A stretch of 64,000 nt of DNA from ZC4RG30 sp046347045 (GCA_046347045.1 JAXMGX010000010.1:62001-126000); one strand, 5' to 3'; positions 17,581 through 26,336 are shown, counted from the stretch's first letter. Made by a program: numbers and translations. Notes: generated by a model not told the origin, from the letters alone.

Positions 17581-19740
17581 ATTCCGCAGCTTCTCTCACC
17601 GGAGCAGATTCGCATTGCCGCCGGGCGCCACCACGACCCGCATGCGGTGCTGGGAACGCATGCCCGGGACGATGGCTCGGTCGTTTGCGCCTACTTTCCG
17701 GCGTCGGCCGGCGTGGAACTGGCGGACGGGCGAGCGCTGACACGTATTGGTCATACCGATTTCTTCGAATTGCCTGTCGCGGCCGGCAGCCTCGATCCCC
17801 ACCCCATCCTGGTACGGATCGACGCGCAGGGCGGGCGCCACGCCCGTCCGGACCCCTACAGTTTCGCGCCCACCCTCACCCCGAACGACCTCGCGCTGTT
17901 CGCTTCGGGCGGCCATGTGGAGGCCTGGCGCATGCTCGGCGCCCATCCGGCACGGATCGACGGCATCGATGGCGTGCGCTTCGCCGTGTGGGCACCCAAT
18001 GCCGAGCGTGTCAGCGTGGTCGGGCCCTTCTGCGACTGGGATGGCCGGCGGCTGCCGATGCGCGTGCTGGGCGGCAGCGGCGTGTGGGAATTGTTCGTGC
18101 CCGGCATGGCGGTGGGTGAAATCTACAAGTTCGAGATCGCCGGCCGCGCGGGTCAGCTGATGTTGAAGACCGATCCCTACGCGCGGGCCATGGAAATGCG
18201 TCCGGCCACGGCCTCCATCATCACCGATCCGGCGAGCTACCGCTGGCAGGACGATGCGTGGATGCAGGCACGGCCCCGGCATGACTGGCTGCATGCGCCG
18301 GCCTCCATCTACGAGGTGCATGCCGGCTCATGGCAGCGCGGGGCCGATGGCGCCTTCCTGAGCTACCGCGAGCTGGCCGCGCAGCTCATTCCCCATGTGC
18401 AGCGTCTGGGCTTCACGCACATCGAACTGCTGCCGGTGGCGGAGCATCCGCTGGATGATTCCTGGGGCTACCAGACCACCGGCTATTTCGCACCCACCAG
18501 CCGCTTCGGCCCGCCCGACGACCTGAAGTATTTCATCGATTGCTGCCACCGCGCCGGCATCGGCGTGCTGCTCGACTGGGTGCCGGCGCATTTTCCGCGC
18601 GATGCGCACGGCCTGGCGCGTTTCGACGGCACCGCGCTCTATGAATATGAAGACCCGCGCAAGGGGGAGCACCAGGACTGGGGCACTTACATCTTCAATT
18701 ACGAGCGGCACGAGGTGAAGAGCTTCCTGCTGGCCAGCGCCTGCTACTGGCTGGAGGAATACCACTTCGACGGCCTGCGCGTGGATGCCGTCGCCTCGAT
18801 GCTGTATCTGGATTTCGCGCGCGGCACGAATTTCATCCCCAACCGTCACGGCGGCCGCGAAAACCTGGAAGCAGTGGAATTCCTGCGCACGCTGAACGCG
18901 GTCACGCATTCACGCGCACCCGGCACCATCACGATGGCCGAGGAATCCACCGACTGGCCGATGGTGAGCCGCCCAGTGGACGCCGGTGGCCTGGGCTTCT
19001 CGATGAAGTGGAACATGGGCTGGATGCACGACACGCTGGATTACTTCAAGCGCGATCCGGTGCACCGCAGGTTCCACCACAACGAGCTGACCTTCGGGAT
19101 GATGTACGCGTACAGCGAGAACTTCATCCTGCCGCTGTCGCATGACGAGGTGGTGCACCTGAAGCGCTCGCTGCTGGGGCGCATGCCTGGCGACCGCTGG
19201 CAGCAGCTTGCGAACCTGCGCCTGCTGTACACCTACATGTGGACGCTGCCCGGCAAGAAACTGCTGTTCATGGGAGGGGAATTCGCGCACCCCTGGGAAT
19301 GGGATTTCCACGTGGCGCTGCCGTGGTTCCTGCTGGAACATGCCGAGCATCGCGGCATGCAGAATCTGGTGTCGGACCTCAACCGCGCCTACCGCGATCT
19401 GCCCGCGCTGCACCGGCACGACTTCGAGCCGGCAGGCTTCCAGTGGATCGACTGCAACGACCGCGAGCAGTCGGTGCTGAGCTTCGTGCGGCACGGCGGC
19501 GGCGACTCGGCCGTGGTGGTGCTGAACTTCACGCCGGAGCCGCGCAGGGGATACCGCGTCGGCGTGCCGGCGCCGGGCCGCTACCGCGTGCTGCTGAATT
19601 CGGATTCAGGGCACTATGGCGGCGCCAACCTGGGCAGCACGTTTGCCGAAGCCACGGCCGGCGTGTGGCATCAGCAACCCTGCTCCATCGTGCTCGACCT
19701 GCCGCCGCTGGCGGGGCAGATACTGGTGCGCGAGCCCTGA
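17581..19740 (+). CDS. glgB: 1,4-alpha-glucan branching enzyme (GH13), probable ATT start
   Basis: The 719-residue product from 17581 is close to the usual 728 of GlgB. It has the N-terminal CBM48-like domains (DPHAVLGTH, FAVWAPNAERVSVVG) and the GH13 barrel with DGLRVDAVASML (nucleophile Asp), TMAEESTDWP (acid/base Glu) and LSHDEVVH (third catalytic Asp). It cuts alpha-1,4 chains and rejoins them as alpha-1,6 branches. The only ATG in frame near the 5' end (17515) shares its bases with the divergent glgC ATG and lies upstream of the likely -10. ATT at 17581 follows AAAAGGAAG at proper distance and gives an N-terminus matching the E. coli GlgB start in length. A short open frame of six codons (17535-17555) lies in the leader. 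If the ATG at 17515 is used, the protein has 741 residues. Confidence 0.9.
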   Translation: MPQLLSPEQIRIAAGRHHDPHAVLGTHARDDGSVVCAYFPASAGVELADGRALTRIGHTDFFELPVAAGSLDPHPILVRIDAQGGRHARPDPYSFAPTLTPNDLALFASGGHVEAWRMLGAHPARIDGIDGVRFAVWAPNAERVSVVGPFCDWDGRRLPMRVLGGSGVWELFVPGMAVGEIYKFEIAGRAGQLMLKTDPYARAMEMRPATASIITDPASYRWQDDAWMQARPRHDWLHAPASIYEVHAGSWQRGADGAFLSYRELAAQLIPHVQRLGFTHIELLPVAEHPLDDSWGYQTTGYFAPTSRFGPPDDLKYFIDCCHRAGIGVLLDWVPAHFPRDAHGLARFDGTALYEYEDPRKGEHQDWGTYIFNYERHEVKSFLLASACYWLEEYHFDGLRVDAVASMLYLDFARGTNFIPNRHGGRENLEAVEFLRTLNAVTHSRAPGTITMAEESTDWPMVSRPVDAGGLGFSMKWNMGWMHDTLDYFKRDPVHRRFHHNELTFGMMYAYSENFILPLSHDEVVHLKRSLLGRMPGDRWQQLANLRLLYTYMWTLPGKKLLFMGGEFAHPWEWDFHVALPWFLLEHAEHRGMQNLVSDLNRAYRDLPALHRHDFEPAGFQWIDCNDREQSVLSFVRHGGGDSAVVVLNFTPEPRRGYRVGVPAPGRYRVLLNSDSGHYGGANLGSTFAEATAGVWHQQPCSIVLDLPPLAGQILVREP

Positions 19741-19748
19741 GGCTCGCG
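19729..19748. terminator. GC hairpin over the glgB stop codon
   Basis: CGCGAGCC-CTGA-GGCTCGCG is an 8-bp perfect stem with its loop on the glgB stop. A second hairpin (CACCCGC/GCGGGTG) follows within 20 bp. The pair lies between convergent glgB and glgP. There is no U-run, so it may be a transcript-end stabiliser or part of a factor-dependent stop rather than an intrinsic terminator. Confidence 0.3.
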
Positions 19749-19783
19749 TCACCCGCGCCACGGCGGGTGGCGCAACGCCGCGT

Positions 19784-22345
19784 CTAGAAGGTCTTCATCA
19801 AACCCATTTCGAGCGGGTGACCCAGCAGCGGGTGCCAGGGATAGGCGCGCACGTCGAGCTGGTACTGGCCCGTGCTCGGCGGCACCGCAGCCACTTCGAA
19901 CATCACCGTGCCATCGGCGGCCACCGGCCCCACGGGCTCGAACTGCGCGCGCCACTGGCCCGGCGGCGTGCCATGGCCGAAGGAACACAACGGCGCGGCA
20001 TCGAAGCGCGCCTCGGGCAGCAGGCGTCGCGCCTTGAATTCCACGCGGATGTCGCGCGGCGAGAGTCCGCCGAGTTGCACGCGTGCGCGCAGTTTCAGCG
20101 GCGCGCTGGGTTCGGGCGCGCGCGGCTCTTCGTTCACCGCGACGACGGCGACGCCATTCCAGCGCTGGCGCACCAGGTCCTTCCAGCGCGCCAGCTCCAG
20201 CGCACCGGCGCCGCCATTGTCGAGCAGCGAGCGGCCATGCGCGGCAGCGGGCAGATACATGCCGCGCGCGTAGTCGCGCACGGTGCGGCGCATGTTGAAG
20301 TGAGGGATGACGGTGGCCATGGCGTGGCGGCAGCGACGCACCCACTCGGGCGCGAGGCCCGCGGCATTGCGCGCGTAGTACATGGGCACCACTTCCTCCT
20401 CGATGGCATCGAGGATGGCCTCGGAGTCGAGCTGATCGCGGCGCGATTCGTCCATCGCATCGGCGCCCTGCAGTCCCCAGCCATTGGTTCCGTCGAAGGC
20501 CTCGGCCCACCAGCCGTCGAGGATGGAAAGATTCAGGCGGCCATTCACCGCGGCCTTGATGCCGGAGGTGCCGCTGGCTTCCAGCGGCGCGATGGGATTG
20601 TTCAGCCAGACGTCGACGCCGGACACCATCCAGCGCGCAAGCTGGATGTCGTAGTCCTCGAGGAACACCACGCGTCCCGCGAACTCGGGCGAGAGCATGG
20701 TGCGCTTGATCTCGCGCAACACTTCCTGTCCGGGCCGGTCGGCCGGATGTGCCTTGCCGGCAAACAGGAACACCACCGGCCGGTCCTCGTCCGAGACGAT
20801 GCGCAGCAGGCGCTCGCGGTCGCGCAGGATCAGCGCCGCGCGCTTGTAGGTGGCGAAGCGGCGCGCGAAGCCGATGGTGAGCACGTTGGGATTGCCCGGG
20901 TCCAGGTGCCGCGTGATGTGCGCGTACTGCATGGGGCCCAGGCGCTTGCGGCGGAACTCGCGCTCCAGCCGCGCGCGGATGCCGGCGATCATCCGGGATT
21001 TCACATCCTGCGCAGTGGCCCAGAAAGGCCCCTCGGGCAGTTCATCCACGGCCTTCCAGAAATCGGCTTCGCACAGGCGGTCGCGCCACTCGGGCAGGCG
21101 CTCGTCGAGGTACTGCGCCCACTGCGTCGAAAGGAATGTGGGCACGTGGATGCCGTTGGTGACATAGCCCAGCGGGTTTTCCGCGGCGGGGATCTCCGGC
21201 CAGTGGTCGGCGCACAGCCGCGACGACACCGCGCCGTGGATGCGGCTGACGCCGTTCATGCGGCGCGCGGCGTTCAGCGCAAGGCGCGTCATGTTGAATC
21301 GTCCGTCCTGCCCGGGCGCGCGGCCCAGCGCCAGCAGCCGTTCCAGACCCACGCCCATGGATTCGGCGAAGCCGCCGAAATGCTCGGCGAACAGGTGATC
21401 CGAGAATGCATCGTGGCCCGCGGCCACCGGCGTATGCGTGGTGAACACGCCCTGCGCGGCCACCGCCTCCATGCCGGCCTCGAACGGGAGGCCTGCGGCG
21501 AGCTGCTCGCGCAACAGTTCTATCGACAGGAATGCGGCATGGCCTTCGTTCATGTGCCACACCGAGGGCTTGAGTCCCAGCAGGCGCAGCGCGCGCACGC
21601 CGCCGATGCCCAGGACCATCTCCTGCTTGATGCGATGGGATTCATCGCCGCCATAGAGGCGGAAGGTGATGTCGCGGTCGGTTTCGGAATTCGCGGCGAC
21701 GTTGGTGTCCAGCAGATACACGGACACATGACCCACTTGCGCGCGCCACAGGCGCGCCACGATTTCACGGCCGGCCACCGGCACGCGCACCTGCAGCCAC
21801 TCGCCGGCCGCATCGCGCACCGGCTCCACCGGCAGGTCGCGGGGGTCGGCATCGCGGTAGCCGGCATGCTGCGCGCCATCGCTGTCCACCGACTGCGTGA
21901 AATAGCCCTGGCGATACAGCAGGCCCACGGCCACGAAATTCAGCTGTTCGTCGCTGGCCGCCTTGCAGTGATCGCCCGCCAGGATGCCGAGGCCGCCGGA
22001 GTAGTTCGGAAAGCTTTCGTGGAATCCGTATTCGGCACAGAAATACGCCACCAGCGGCGCACCGGCCTGCGCGGCAGCCTGCGACTGGTAGCGGTCGTAG
22101 TCGTACAGCACCTCGGCGTAGCGGCGCAGGTAGTCCTGATCCTTCGCGGCGGCATCGAGCGTGGCCTGGCTTACACAACGCAGCAACAGCCGCGGGTTGG
22201 ACTGTGTCTGTCGCCACAGCACCTGATCGAGGTCTTCGAACAGGGCGCGAGTGGGTCGGTGCCAGCTGTAAGAGAGGTTGCCGGCCAGTTCCGGCAGACG
22301 GGAGAGTGCGGCCGGGAGTACCGGCGAGATTTCGACGAGTTGCAT
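19784..22345 (-). CDS. glgP: Alpha-glucan (glycogen/maltodextrin) phosphorylase
   Basis: An 853-residue phosphorylase of the type with an N-terminal DUF3417 region (residues about 1-100). Motifs include YFCAEYGFHESFPNYSGGLG (101-120), VWHMNEGHA near 263, GYVTNGIHVPTF near 393, ARRFATYKR near 494 and the pyridoxal-phosphate lysine block EASGTSGIKAAVNG with Lys597. It releases glucose-1-phosphate from chain ends of glycogen. The ATG at 22345 is chosen because it begins the conserved domain; the frame extends a further 1 kb upstream only as shadow. TACACT lies 7 nt before the ATG without a Shine-Dalgarno sequence. It converges on glgB. Confidence 0.94.
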   Translation of the reverse strand: MQLVEISPVLPAALSRLPELAGNLSYSWHRPTRALFEDLDQVLWRQTQSNPRLLLRCVSQATLDAAAKDQDYLRRYAEVLYDYDRYQSQAAAQAGAPLVAYFCAEYGFHESFPNYSGGLGILAGDHCKAASDEQLNFVAVGLLYRQGYFTQSVDSDGAQHAGYRDADPRDLPVEPVRDAAGEWLQVRVPVAGREIVARLWRAQVGHVSVYLLDTNVAANSETDRDITFRLYGGDESHRIKQEMVLGIGGVRALRLLGLKPSVWHMNEGHAAFLSIELLREQLAAGLPFEAGMEAVAAQGVFTTHTPVAAGHDAFSDHLFAEHFGGFAESMGVGLERLLALGRAPGQDGRFNMTRLALNAARRMNGVSRIHGAVSSRLCADHWPEIPAAENPLGYVTNGIHVPTFLSTQWAQYLDERLPEWRDRLCEADFWKAVDELPEGPFWATAQDVKSRMIAGIRARLEREFRRKRLGPMQYAHITRHLDPGNPNVLTIGFARRFATYKRAALILRDRERLLRIVSDEDRPVVFLFAGKAHPADRPGQEVLREIKRTMLSPEFAGRVVFLEDYDIQLARWMVSGVDVWLNNPIAPLEASGTSGIKAAVNGRLNLSILDGWWAEAFDGTNGWGLQGADAMDESRRDQLDSEAILDAIEEEVVPMYYARNAAGLAPEWVRRCRHAMATVIPHFNMRRTVRDYARGMYLPAAAHGRSLLDNGGAGALELARWKDLVRQRWNGVAVVAVNEEPRAPEPSAPLKLRARVQLGGLSPRDIRVEFKARRLLPEARFDAAPLCSFGHGTPPGQWRAQFEPVGPVAADGTVMFEVAAVPPSTGQYQLDVRAYPWHPLLGHPLEMGLMKTF

Positions 22346-22352
22346 GGTGCGT

Positions 22353-22358
22353 AGTGTA
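22353..22358 (-). promoter_or_regulatory. -10-like TACACT, 7 nt before the glgP ATG
   Basis: The minus strand reads TACACT, then ACGCACC, then ATG. It is the same hexamer as in front of glgA (11140-11145), at 7 nt instead of 6. No Shine-Dalgarno sequence lies in between, so a leaderless transcript is predicted. Confidence 0.45.
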
Positions 22359-22410
22359 GCGGCCGCGCCGGCGCGGCTGATGAATCCACGCACACTTTGA
22401 AGCCACGGCC

Positions 22411-22416
22411 TAAGAT
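22411..22416 (+). promoter_or_regulatory. -10-like TAAGAT, 7 nt before the lipoprotein ATG
   Basis: TAAGAT is followed by TGCGGGC and the ATG at 22424. The site lies in the 78-bp gap between divergent glgP and the lipoprotein gene. No convincing -35 or Shine-Dalgarno sequence is seen. Confidence 0.4.
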
Positions 22417-22423
22417 TGCGGGC

Positions 22424-23017
22424 ATGCACCAGCACCTGTGTTTGCTCCTGGCAGGCATTGCCATGACGGCCTGCGCCTCCGACAACAGCGAAAGCGCGCC
22501 GCAGAAGGCCGCGGCCGCAGCGGATTCGGCATCCGGCTGCATTGACGGTGGTGGCGGAACGCTGCAGGCGCAGTTGCGCGGCGCGCTGACCGCGGACCTC
22601 AACTGGTCGAACGAGGTCATGCTCTGCGAAGGCGGCGCACGCCCCGATGGCAAGGGACTGCGCGTGACGCTGGCCGGTCCGCTCGCCGGCAGTGCGCCGG
22701 ACAATTCGCCGCGGCACCTGCGGTTCATCTTCGGCATCGACTACAAGGACGCGGCCGCCGGCGGCGCGCAGGCCCTGCCCACCAATGTCACCGTGATCCT
22801 CGAGGGCGAGGGCCGCATGTTCGCCACGCGCGGCAATGACCGCTGCGCCGTCGAAACACTGACCCGCACGCCGTTGCCCGCGGCGAGCGGCAAGTTCGAG
22901 CGCGTGCAGGTGCGCGGCTACTGCACGGAACCCGCCGCGGAACTGTCCGGCAGCGAGCGGCTGCTGCTGCCCACCTTCGAATTCACCGGCCGCGTGGCCA
23001 CCGGAGATGCCCCATGA
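22424..23017 (+). CDS. Predicted lipoprotein of unknown function
   Basis: A 197-residue protein. The N-terminus MHQHLCLLLAGIAMTACAS contains a lipobox (MTAC, Cys about 17), so the mature protein is a lipoprotein. After a low-complexity Ala/Ser stretch the body has paired Cys residues (SGCIDGG, VMLCEGG, DRCAVET, RGYCTE) that may form disulfides, and strands such as HLRFIFGIDYKD and NVTVILEGEG. I do not recognise the family. The stop overlaps the start of the downstream DUF192 gene (ATGA), so both are made together. The ATG at 22424 is chosen over one nine codons upstream because it begins the signal peptide. Confidence 0.75.
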   Translation: MHQHLCLLLAGIAMTACASDNSESAPQKAAAAADSASGCIDGGGGTLQAQLRGALTADLNWSNEVMLCEGGARPDGKGLRVTLAGPLAGSAPDNSPRHLRFIFGIDYKDAAAGGAQALPTNVTVILEGEGRMFATRGNDRCAVETLTRTPLPAASGKFERVQVRGYCTEPAAELSGSERLLLPTFEFTGRVATGDAP

Positions 23018-23535
23018 ACCGACTGCTCGTGATGCTCGCCATGGCATGCGCGGTGGTTGCGCCAGCCTGCGCGCAGAACCCCGTGCGGCCGGCCGCGCAG
23101 GCTGCGGCGGACCGGACCGCCGCATCGGATTACCAGCCCGAGCAGCTGCGCGGCTTCGCCCGGGACACGCTGACCATCCAGCGCAGCAGTGGGCGTGACA
23201 TCTTTTACATTTGGCTGGCCGAGACCCCCGAGCAGCAGCAACAGGGGCTGATGTGGGTGCAGAAGCTGCCGGCGGACCATGGAATGCTGTTCCTGCTGGA
23301 TGAGCCGCGCCCCATGTCCATGTGGATGAAGAACACGTATGTGCCTCTGGATATGGTGTTTTTCGACGCACAGGGCCGGATCCTCCGCATCCACGAGCAC
23401 GCGGTGCCGCTGTCGGAGGCAATCATCGACTCAGGCGTGAATGTGGCCGGCGTGCTGGAAATCCTGGCAGGCGAGGCTCACAGGCGGGGATTGCAGGTCG
23501 GTGATCGCTTGCTGCTTCAACGACTCGCCCGGTAG
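23014..23535 (+). CDS. Secreted DUF192 family protein
   Basis: A 173-residue protein with a signal peptide (about residues 1-20, ending ACAQ). The DUF192 core runs from about 62 to 170: TPEQQQQGLMWVQKLPADHGMLFLLDEP, then SMWMKNTYVPLDMVFFD and GVLEILAGEAHRRGLQVGD. DUF192 proteins are small, often exported, and their function is not established. It is coupled to the lipoprotein gene upstream by a 4-bp overlap and lies 48 bp before the ompA-like gene. Confidence 0.87.
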   Translation: MNRLLVMLAMACAVVAPACAQNPVRPAAQAAADRTAASDYQPEQLRGFARDTLTIQRSSGRDIFYIWLAETPEQQQQGLMWVQKLPADHGMLFLLDEPRPMSMWMKNTYVPLDMVFFDAQGRILRIHEHAVPLSEAIIDSGVNVAGVLEILAGEAHRRGLQVGDRLLLQRLAR

Positions 23536-23583
23536 CATCCTTGCTTCGATTCGCCATCGGGCGAACCTCCAAGGGGAAACAAA

Positions 23584-24666
23584 GTGAAAAAGCATGGATT
23601 GAAACTGGCGGTGGCCGCTGCGCTGCTGGGAACGGCCGTGGCGGCCCAGGCGGGCACCGACGTGGGCCAGTGGAACCTGGGCGCCGGTGCACTGTGGCAC
23701 AGCCCGGATTCCGACCGCGGCCTCGATGATGCGGTCGGCTACTACGGCGACCTGAGCAAGGCGCTCAGCGAGAAGTGGGACCTCGGCGTCAACCTCTTCG
23801 ACTCGAACCACGACATCCGTCGCGCAGTCGGCGACCACGAGATCAAGGGCGCCACGCTCGACGCCACGCGCGTCTACAACCGCGACCAGAAGTTCTCGCC
23901 CTTCTTCACGTTGGGCGCAGGCGTGATCGATGCCTTCAAACCCACCAAGCCCGACAAGGAAGTGGCCGTGAAGGCCGCCATCGGCGCCGTGGCAGACCTT
24001 GTCACCTATGGCAACGGCAACAAGCTGCAGACCAAGTTCCAGGTGGGCCTGCGCAAGTCCATCGATCGTCCGTACTCGGACCTGTTCGCGGGCCTGGGCC
24101 TGCAGCTTGCCTTCGGTGGCACGCCACCGGCTCCGCCGCCGCCGCCCGCGCCGCCCCCGGTCGCGGCTGCTCCGCCGCCGCCCCCGCCTCCTCCGCCCCC
24201 GCCGCCGCCTCCCCCGCCGCCGCCGCCTCCCGCGGATGACGACCACGATGGCGTGCCGAATACGGCCGACCGCTGCCCCACCACGCCCGCGGGCGATCGC
24301 GTGGACAGCGTGGGCTGCAGCGTCACGGTGCGGCTGGAAGTGTTCTTCGACACCAACTCGGCGGTCGTCAAGCCCGAGTCGTACGCGGACCTCGACCGCG
24401 TGGTCACCTTCATGAACACGGCGGTCACTTCGGCCACCGGCGTCATCGAAGGCCACACGGACAGCGTGGGCAGCGATGCGCTCAACCAGGCGCTGTCGCA
24501 GCGTCGCGCCGATGCGGTGCGCAAGTACCTGCTCGACAAGGGCGTGGCTGCTTCGCGGCTGGAAGCCAAGGGCTTTGGCGAAACCCAGCCGGTGGCCGAC
24601 AACAAGACGGCCGAGGGCCGCGCGCAGAATCGGCGCGTGGTACTGCGCCGCACGGACGTCAAGTAA
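23584..24666 (+). CDS. OmpA family outer-membrane protein with poly-proline hinge
   Basis: A 360-residue protein starting at GTG (23584) with AAGGGG 7 nt upstream. A signal peptide (to about residue 23, VAAQA) is followed by a beta-barrel-like domain (about 24-175, outer-membrane beta-barrel type), a hinge made of about twenty uninterrupted prolines within a longer Pro/Ala stretch, a thrombospondin-type-3-like Asp-rich turn (DDDHDGVPNTADRCP), and a C-terminal OmpA domain (EVFFDTNSAVVKPES, GHTDSVGSDALN, NRRVVL) that binds peptidoglycan. It anchors the outer membrane to the wall. The proline run is encoded by mixed CCG/CCC/CCT codons. Confidence 0.92.
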   Translation: MKKHGLKLAVAAALLGTAVAAQAGTDVGQWNLGAGALWHSPDSDRGLDDAVGYYGDLSKALSEKWDLGVNLFDSNHDIRRAVGDHEIKGATLDATRVYNRDQKFSPFFTLGAGVIDAFKPTKPDKEVAVKAAIGAVADLVTYGNGNKLQTKFQVGLRKSIDRPYSDLFAGLGLQLAFGGTPPAPPPPPAPPPVAAAPPPPPPPPPPPPPPPPPPPPADDDHDGVPNTADRCPTTPAGDRVDSVGCSVTVRLEVFFDTNSAVVKPESYADLDRVVTFMNTAVTSATGVIEGHTDSVGSDALNQALSQRRADAVRKYLLDKGVAASRLEAKGFGETQPVADNKTAEGRAQNRRVVLRRTDVK

Positions 24667-24681
24667 CGTCCGACCAAGGCA

Positions 24682-26244
24682 TCAGCCCGCCAGCACCTGT
24701 TGCAGGCGGGCCAGATGCGAAGCGTAAGGCGCCCATTTGGGCGCCTTTTGCTTGGTGATGCCCTGGCGGATGGCCACGGCACTGGCGGTGGAAACGCCGC
24801 CTGCGGCCGGCGTGAGCCGGCTCATAGCGGGCTCAAACGGTAGTCCGCAGAACTGCGCCACGGCGAGCATCTGCTGCTCCGGTTCTTCCACCAGTCTTTC
24901 ATAGCTCACGTCGAGGATCCGGTCGGGGAATGACTTCGACCAGTGATCCATCACGCGTTCGTACTGGCGGTAGAAGGCGCCCAGTTCCGCCTGGTCGTAG
25001 GAATACGGATTGGCGTCGAGGAACAGTTCGCGCAGGTTCGAGAAGCAGGTGTCCATCGGATCGCGCCGCATGTGGAGCACCTTGGCCTGCGGCAGCGCGC
25101 GGCAGATGAAGCCGGCGTTCAGGAAATTCGAGGGCAGCTTGTCGATGAAGAACTTCTCCTTGCCCAGGCGCCAGGCAACGCCCTCGAGATAGCCGCGCCC
25201 CACTGCGTCGAAATCCACGCCGATGGCGAGGCGCACGATTTCGTTGTCGATGACCCCGCGGCAATGATGGCCGGTGGCCTGTCGCATCTGGCAGGTGAAG
25301 TCGTACAGCTCACCCAGCCCGCGTACGTCGCTGTGGCCCTGCAGAAGCTGTTCCAGCAGCGTGGTGCCCGAACGATGCATGCCGACGATGAAAATGGGCG
25401 TGGGGCCGGCCGCCTGCGTGGCGGAAACCGGCGCCTGGCCCGGGGCCAGCCGGTAAGAGAGCAGCGCGTCGGCCAGATCGACCGTGTCCTGGGTGCGGTA
25501 CTTGAGCGTGGAGCGCTTGGCGAGGCAGGCCATCTCGAGCGCGGACCAGGCCTTGTCGTATTCGCCCAGGTCATCGAGGGATTTGTGGAGAGCGAAGCCG
25601 AGCTCGGCGATGGCTTCGGACGGTAGCTGCGGCTGACTCAGCAATCTCCTGAGGGGCGCCACGTGGTTCAGCTCCCGTGTCTGCTTGCGAAGCCCGACCA
25701 GCAGCGGCCATCCGCGCCACATGCCCGGTGAACGCGCGAGACAGGCAAGCGCATCCTGCTCCGCCTCGTCGAGTCGCCCGAGGTAGGCCAGTACCTGGCT
25801 GCGGGCCAACAAGATGGATGCATTGTCCGGTTCGCGCTGCCGCGCCACGTCCAGCAACTCGAGCGCGCGTGACTGCTCGCCCAGGTAGCTCAGCTGTGCT
25901 GCAAAACCCACCAGCAGCGCCTGCGGCATGCGCGCGGACTGAAGCTGGCGATCCAGGCAGGCCAGGAGCGCCGGAGCCTCGTTGAAGGTCCGGAGGCGCG
26001 CGATGAGTTCGAGGACCTGCCGCGGATCAGAGGGCGCAGTCCCCGCGGCCCGCACGGCGAAGTCGCGCGCCTGGCGGTAATCGCCCGCAAGGGAGCTGAC
26101 GTACGAGAGCTGCAGCAGGATGTCGGCATCGCCCGGCCGCCGGCGGAGCAGTTCCTGGAAAGCGGCCAGCGACTGCGCCCACTCGCCACGCGATGCATGG
26201 GCTTCGGCCACCTGGCGCAGCGCCGGGTCGGGAATCGGATTCAT
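24682..26244 (-). CDS. TPR-containing sulfotransferase
   Basis: A 520-residue cytoplasmic protein. Residues 1-250 form tetratricopeptide helices (for example EWAQSLAAFQELLRRRPGDADILLQLSYV). From about 283 comes the sulfotransferase domain: PIFIVGMHRSGTTLLEQLL, the 5'-PSB loop binding the PAPS phosphosulfate donor, then RDPMDTCFSNL with the 3'-phosphate-binding Arg/Ser, and YERLVEEPE. Start at 26244 is the only ATG before the TPR part; the frame upstream is noise. It lies downstream of an Oar-like TonB receptor, a pairing I know to recur in related bacteria, but the acceptor is unknown. A terminator lies in between, so expression may depend on read-through. Confidence 0.88.
   Translation of the reverse strand: MNPIPDPALRQVAEAHASRGEWAQSLAAFQELLRRRPGDADILLQLSYVSSLAGDYRQARDFAVRAAGTAPSDPRQVLELIARLRTFNEAPALLACLDRQLQSARMPQALLVGFAAQLSYLGEQSRALELLDVARQREPDNASILLARSQVLAYLGRLDEAEQDALACLARSPGMWRGWPLLVGLRKQTRELNHVAPLRRLLSQPQLPSEAIAELGFALHKSLDDLGEYDKAWSALEMACLAKRSTLKYRTQDTVDLADALLSYRLAPGQAPVSATQAAGPTPIFIVGMHRSGTTLLEQLLQGHSDVRGLGELYDFTCQMRQATGHHCRGVIDNEIVRLAIGVDFDAVGRGYLEGVAWRLGKEKFFIDKLPSNFLNAGFICRALPQAKVLHMRRDPMDTCFSNLRELFLDANPYSYDQAELGAFYRQYERVMDHWSKSFPDRILDVSYERLVEEPEQQMLAVAQFCGLPFEPAMSRLTPAAGGVSTASAVAIRQGITKQKAPKWAPYASHLARLQQVLAG
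24726..24749 (+). terminator. Intrinsic terminator of the ompA-like gene, inside the convergent CDS
   Basis: AAGGCGCCC-ATTT-GGGCGCCTT is a perfect 9-bp stem followed by TTGCTT on the plus strand, 60 nt after the ompA-like stop. It lies within the last codons of the convergent sulfotransferase gene, where it encodes the KAPKWAP part of the protein. Confidence 0.65.
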
Positions 26245-26280
26245 GGCTGCAGCATGCCCGAAAAGCCGCGCGCGCCCGGA

Positions 26281-26309
26281 AAAAGAAAGGGCCGCCCGAA
26301 GGCGGCCCT
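26281..26309 (-). terminator. Intrinsic terminator after the TonB receptor
   Basis: On the minus strand GGGCCGCC-TTCG-GGCGGCCC is followed by TTTCTTTTT. It is 27 nt past the receptor stop (26337) and 37 nt before the sulfotransferase ATG. Confidence 0.85.
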
Positions 26310-26336
26310 CTCGTTCGTGACGCTGCTGAGACTGGA

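Noticed and set aside
22346..23422. N-terminal extension of glgP by 1 kb
   Set aside because: The phosphorylase starts naturally at 22345; the extension is antisense to the lipoprotein and DUF192 genes and has no domain.
24150..24240. Minisatellite or CRISPR-like array
   Set aside because: The repeat is the proline-coding tract of the OmpA-like gene; there are no spacers. No CRISPR array was seen in the window.
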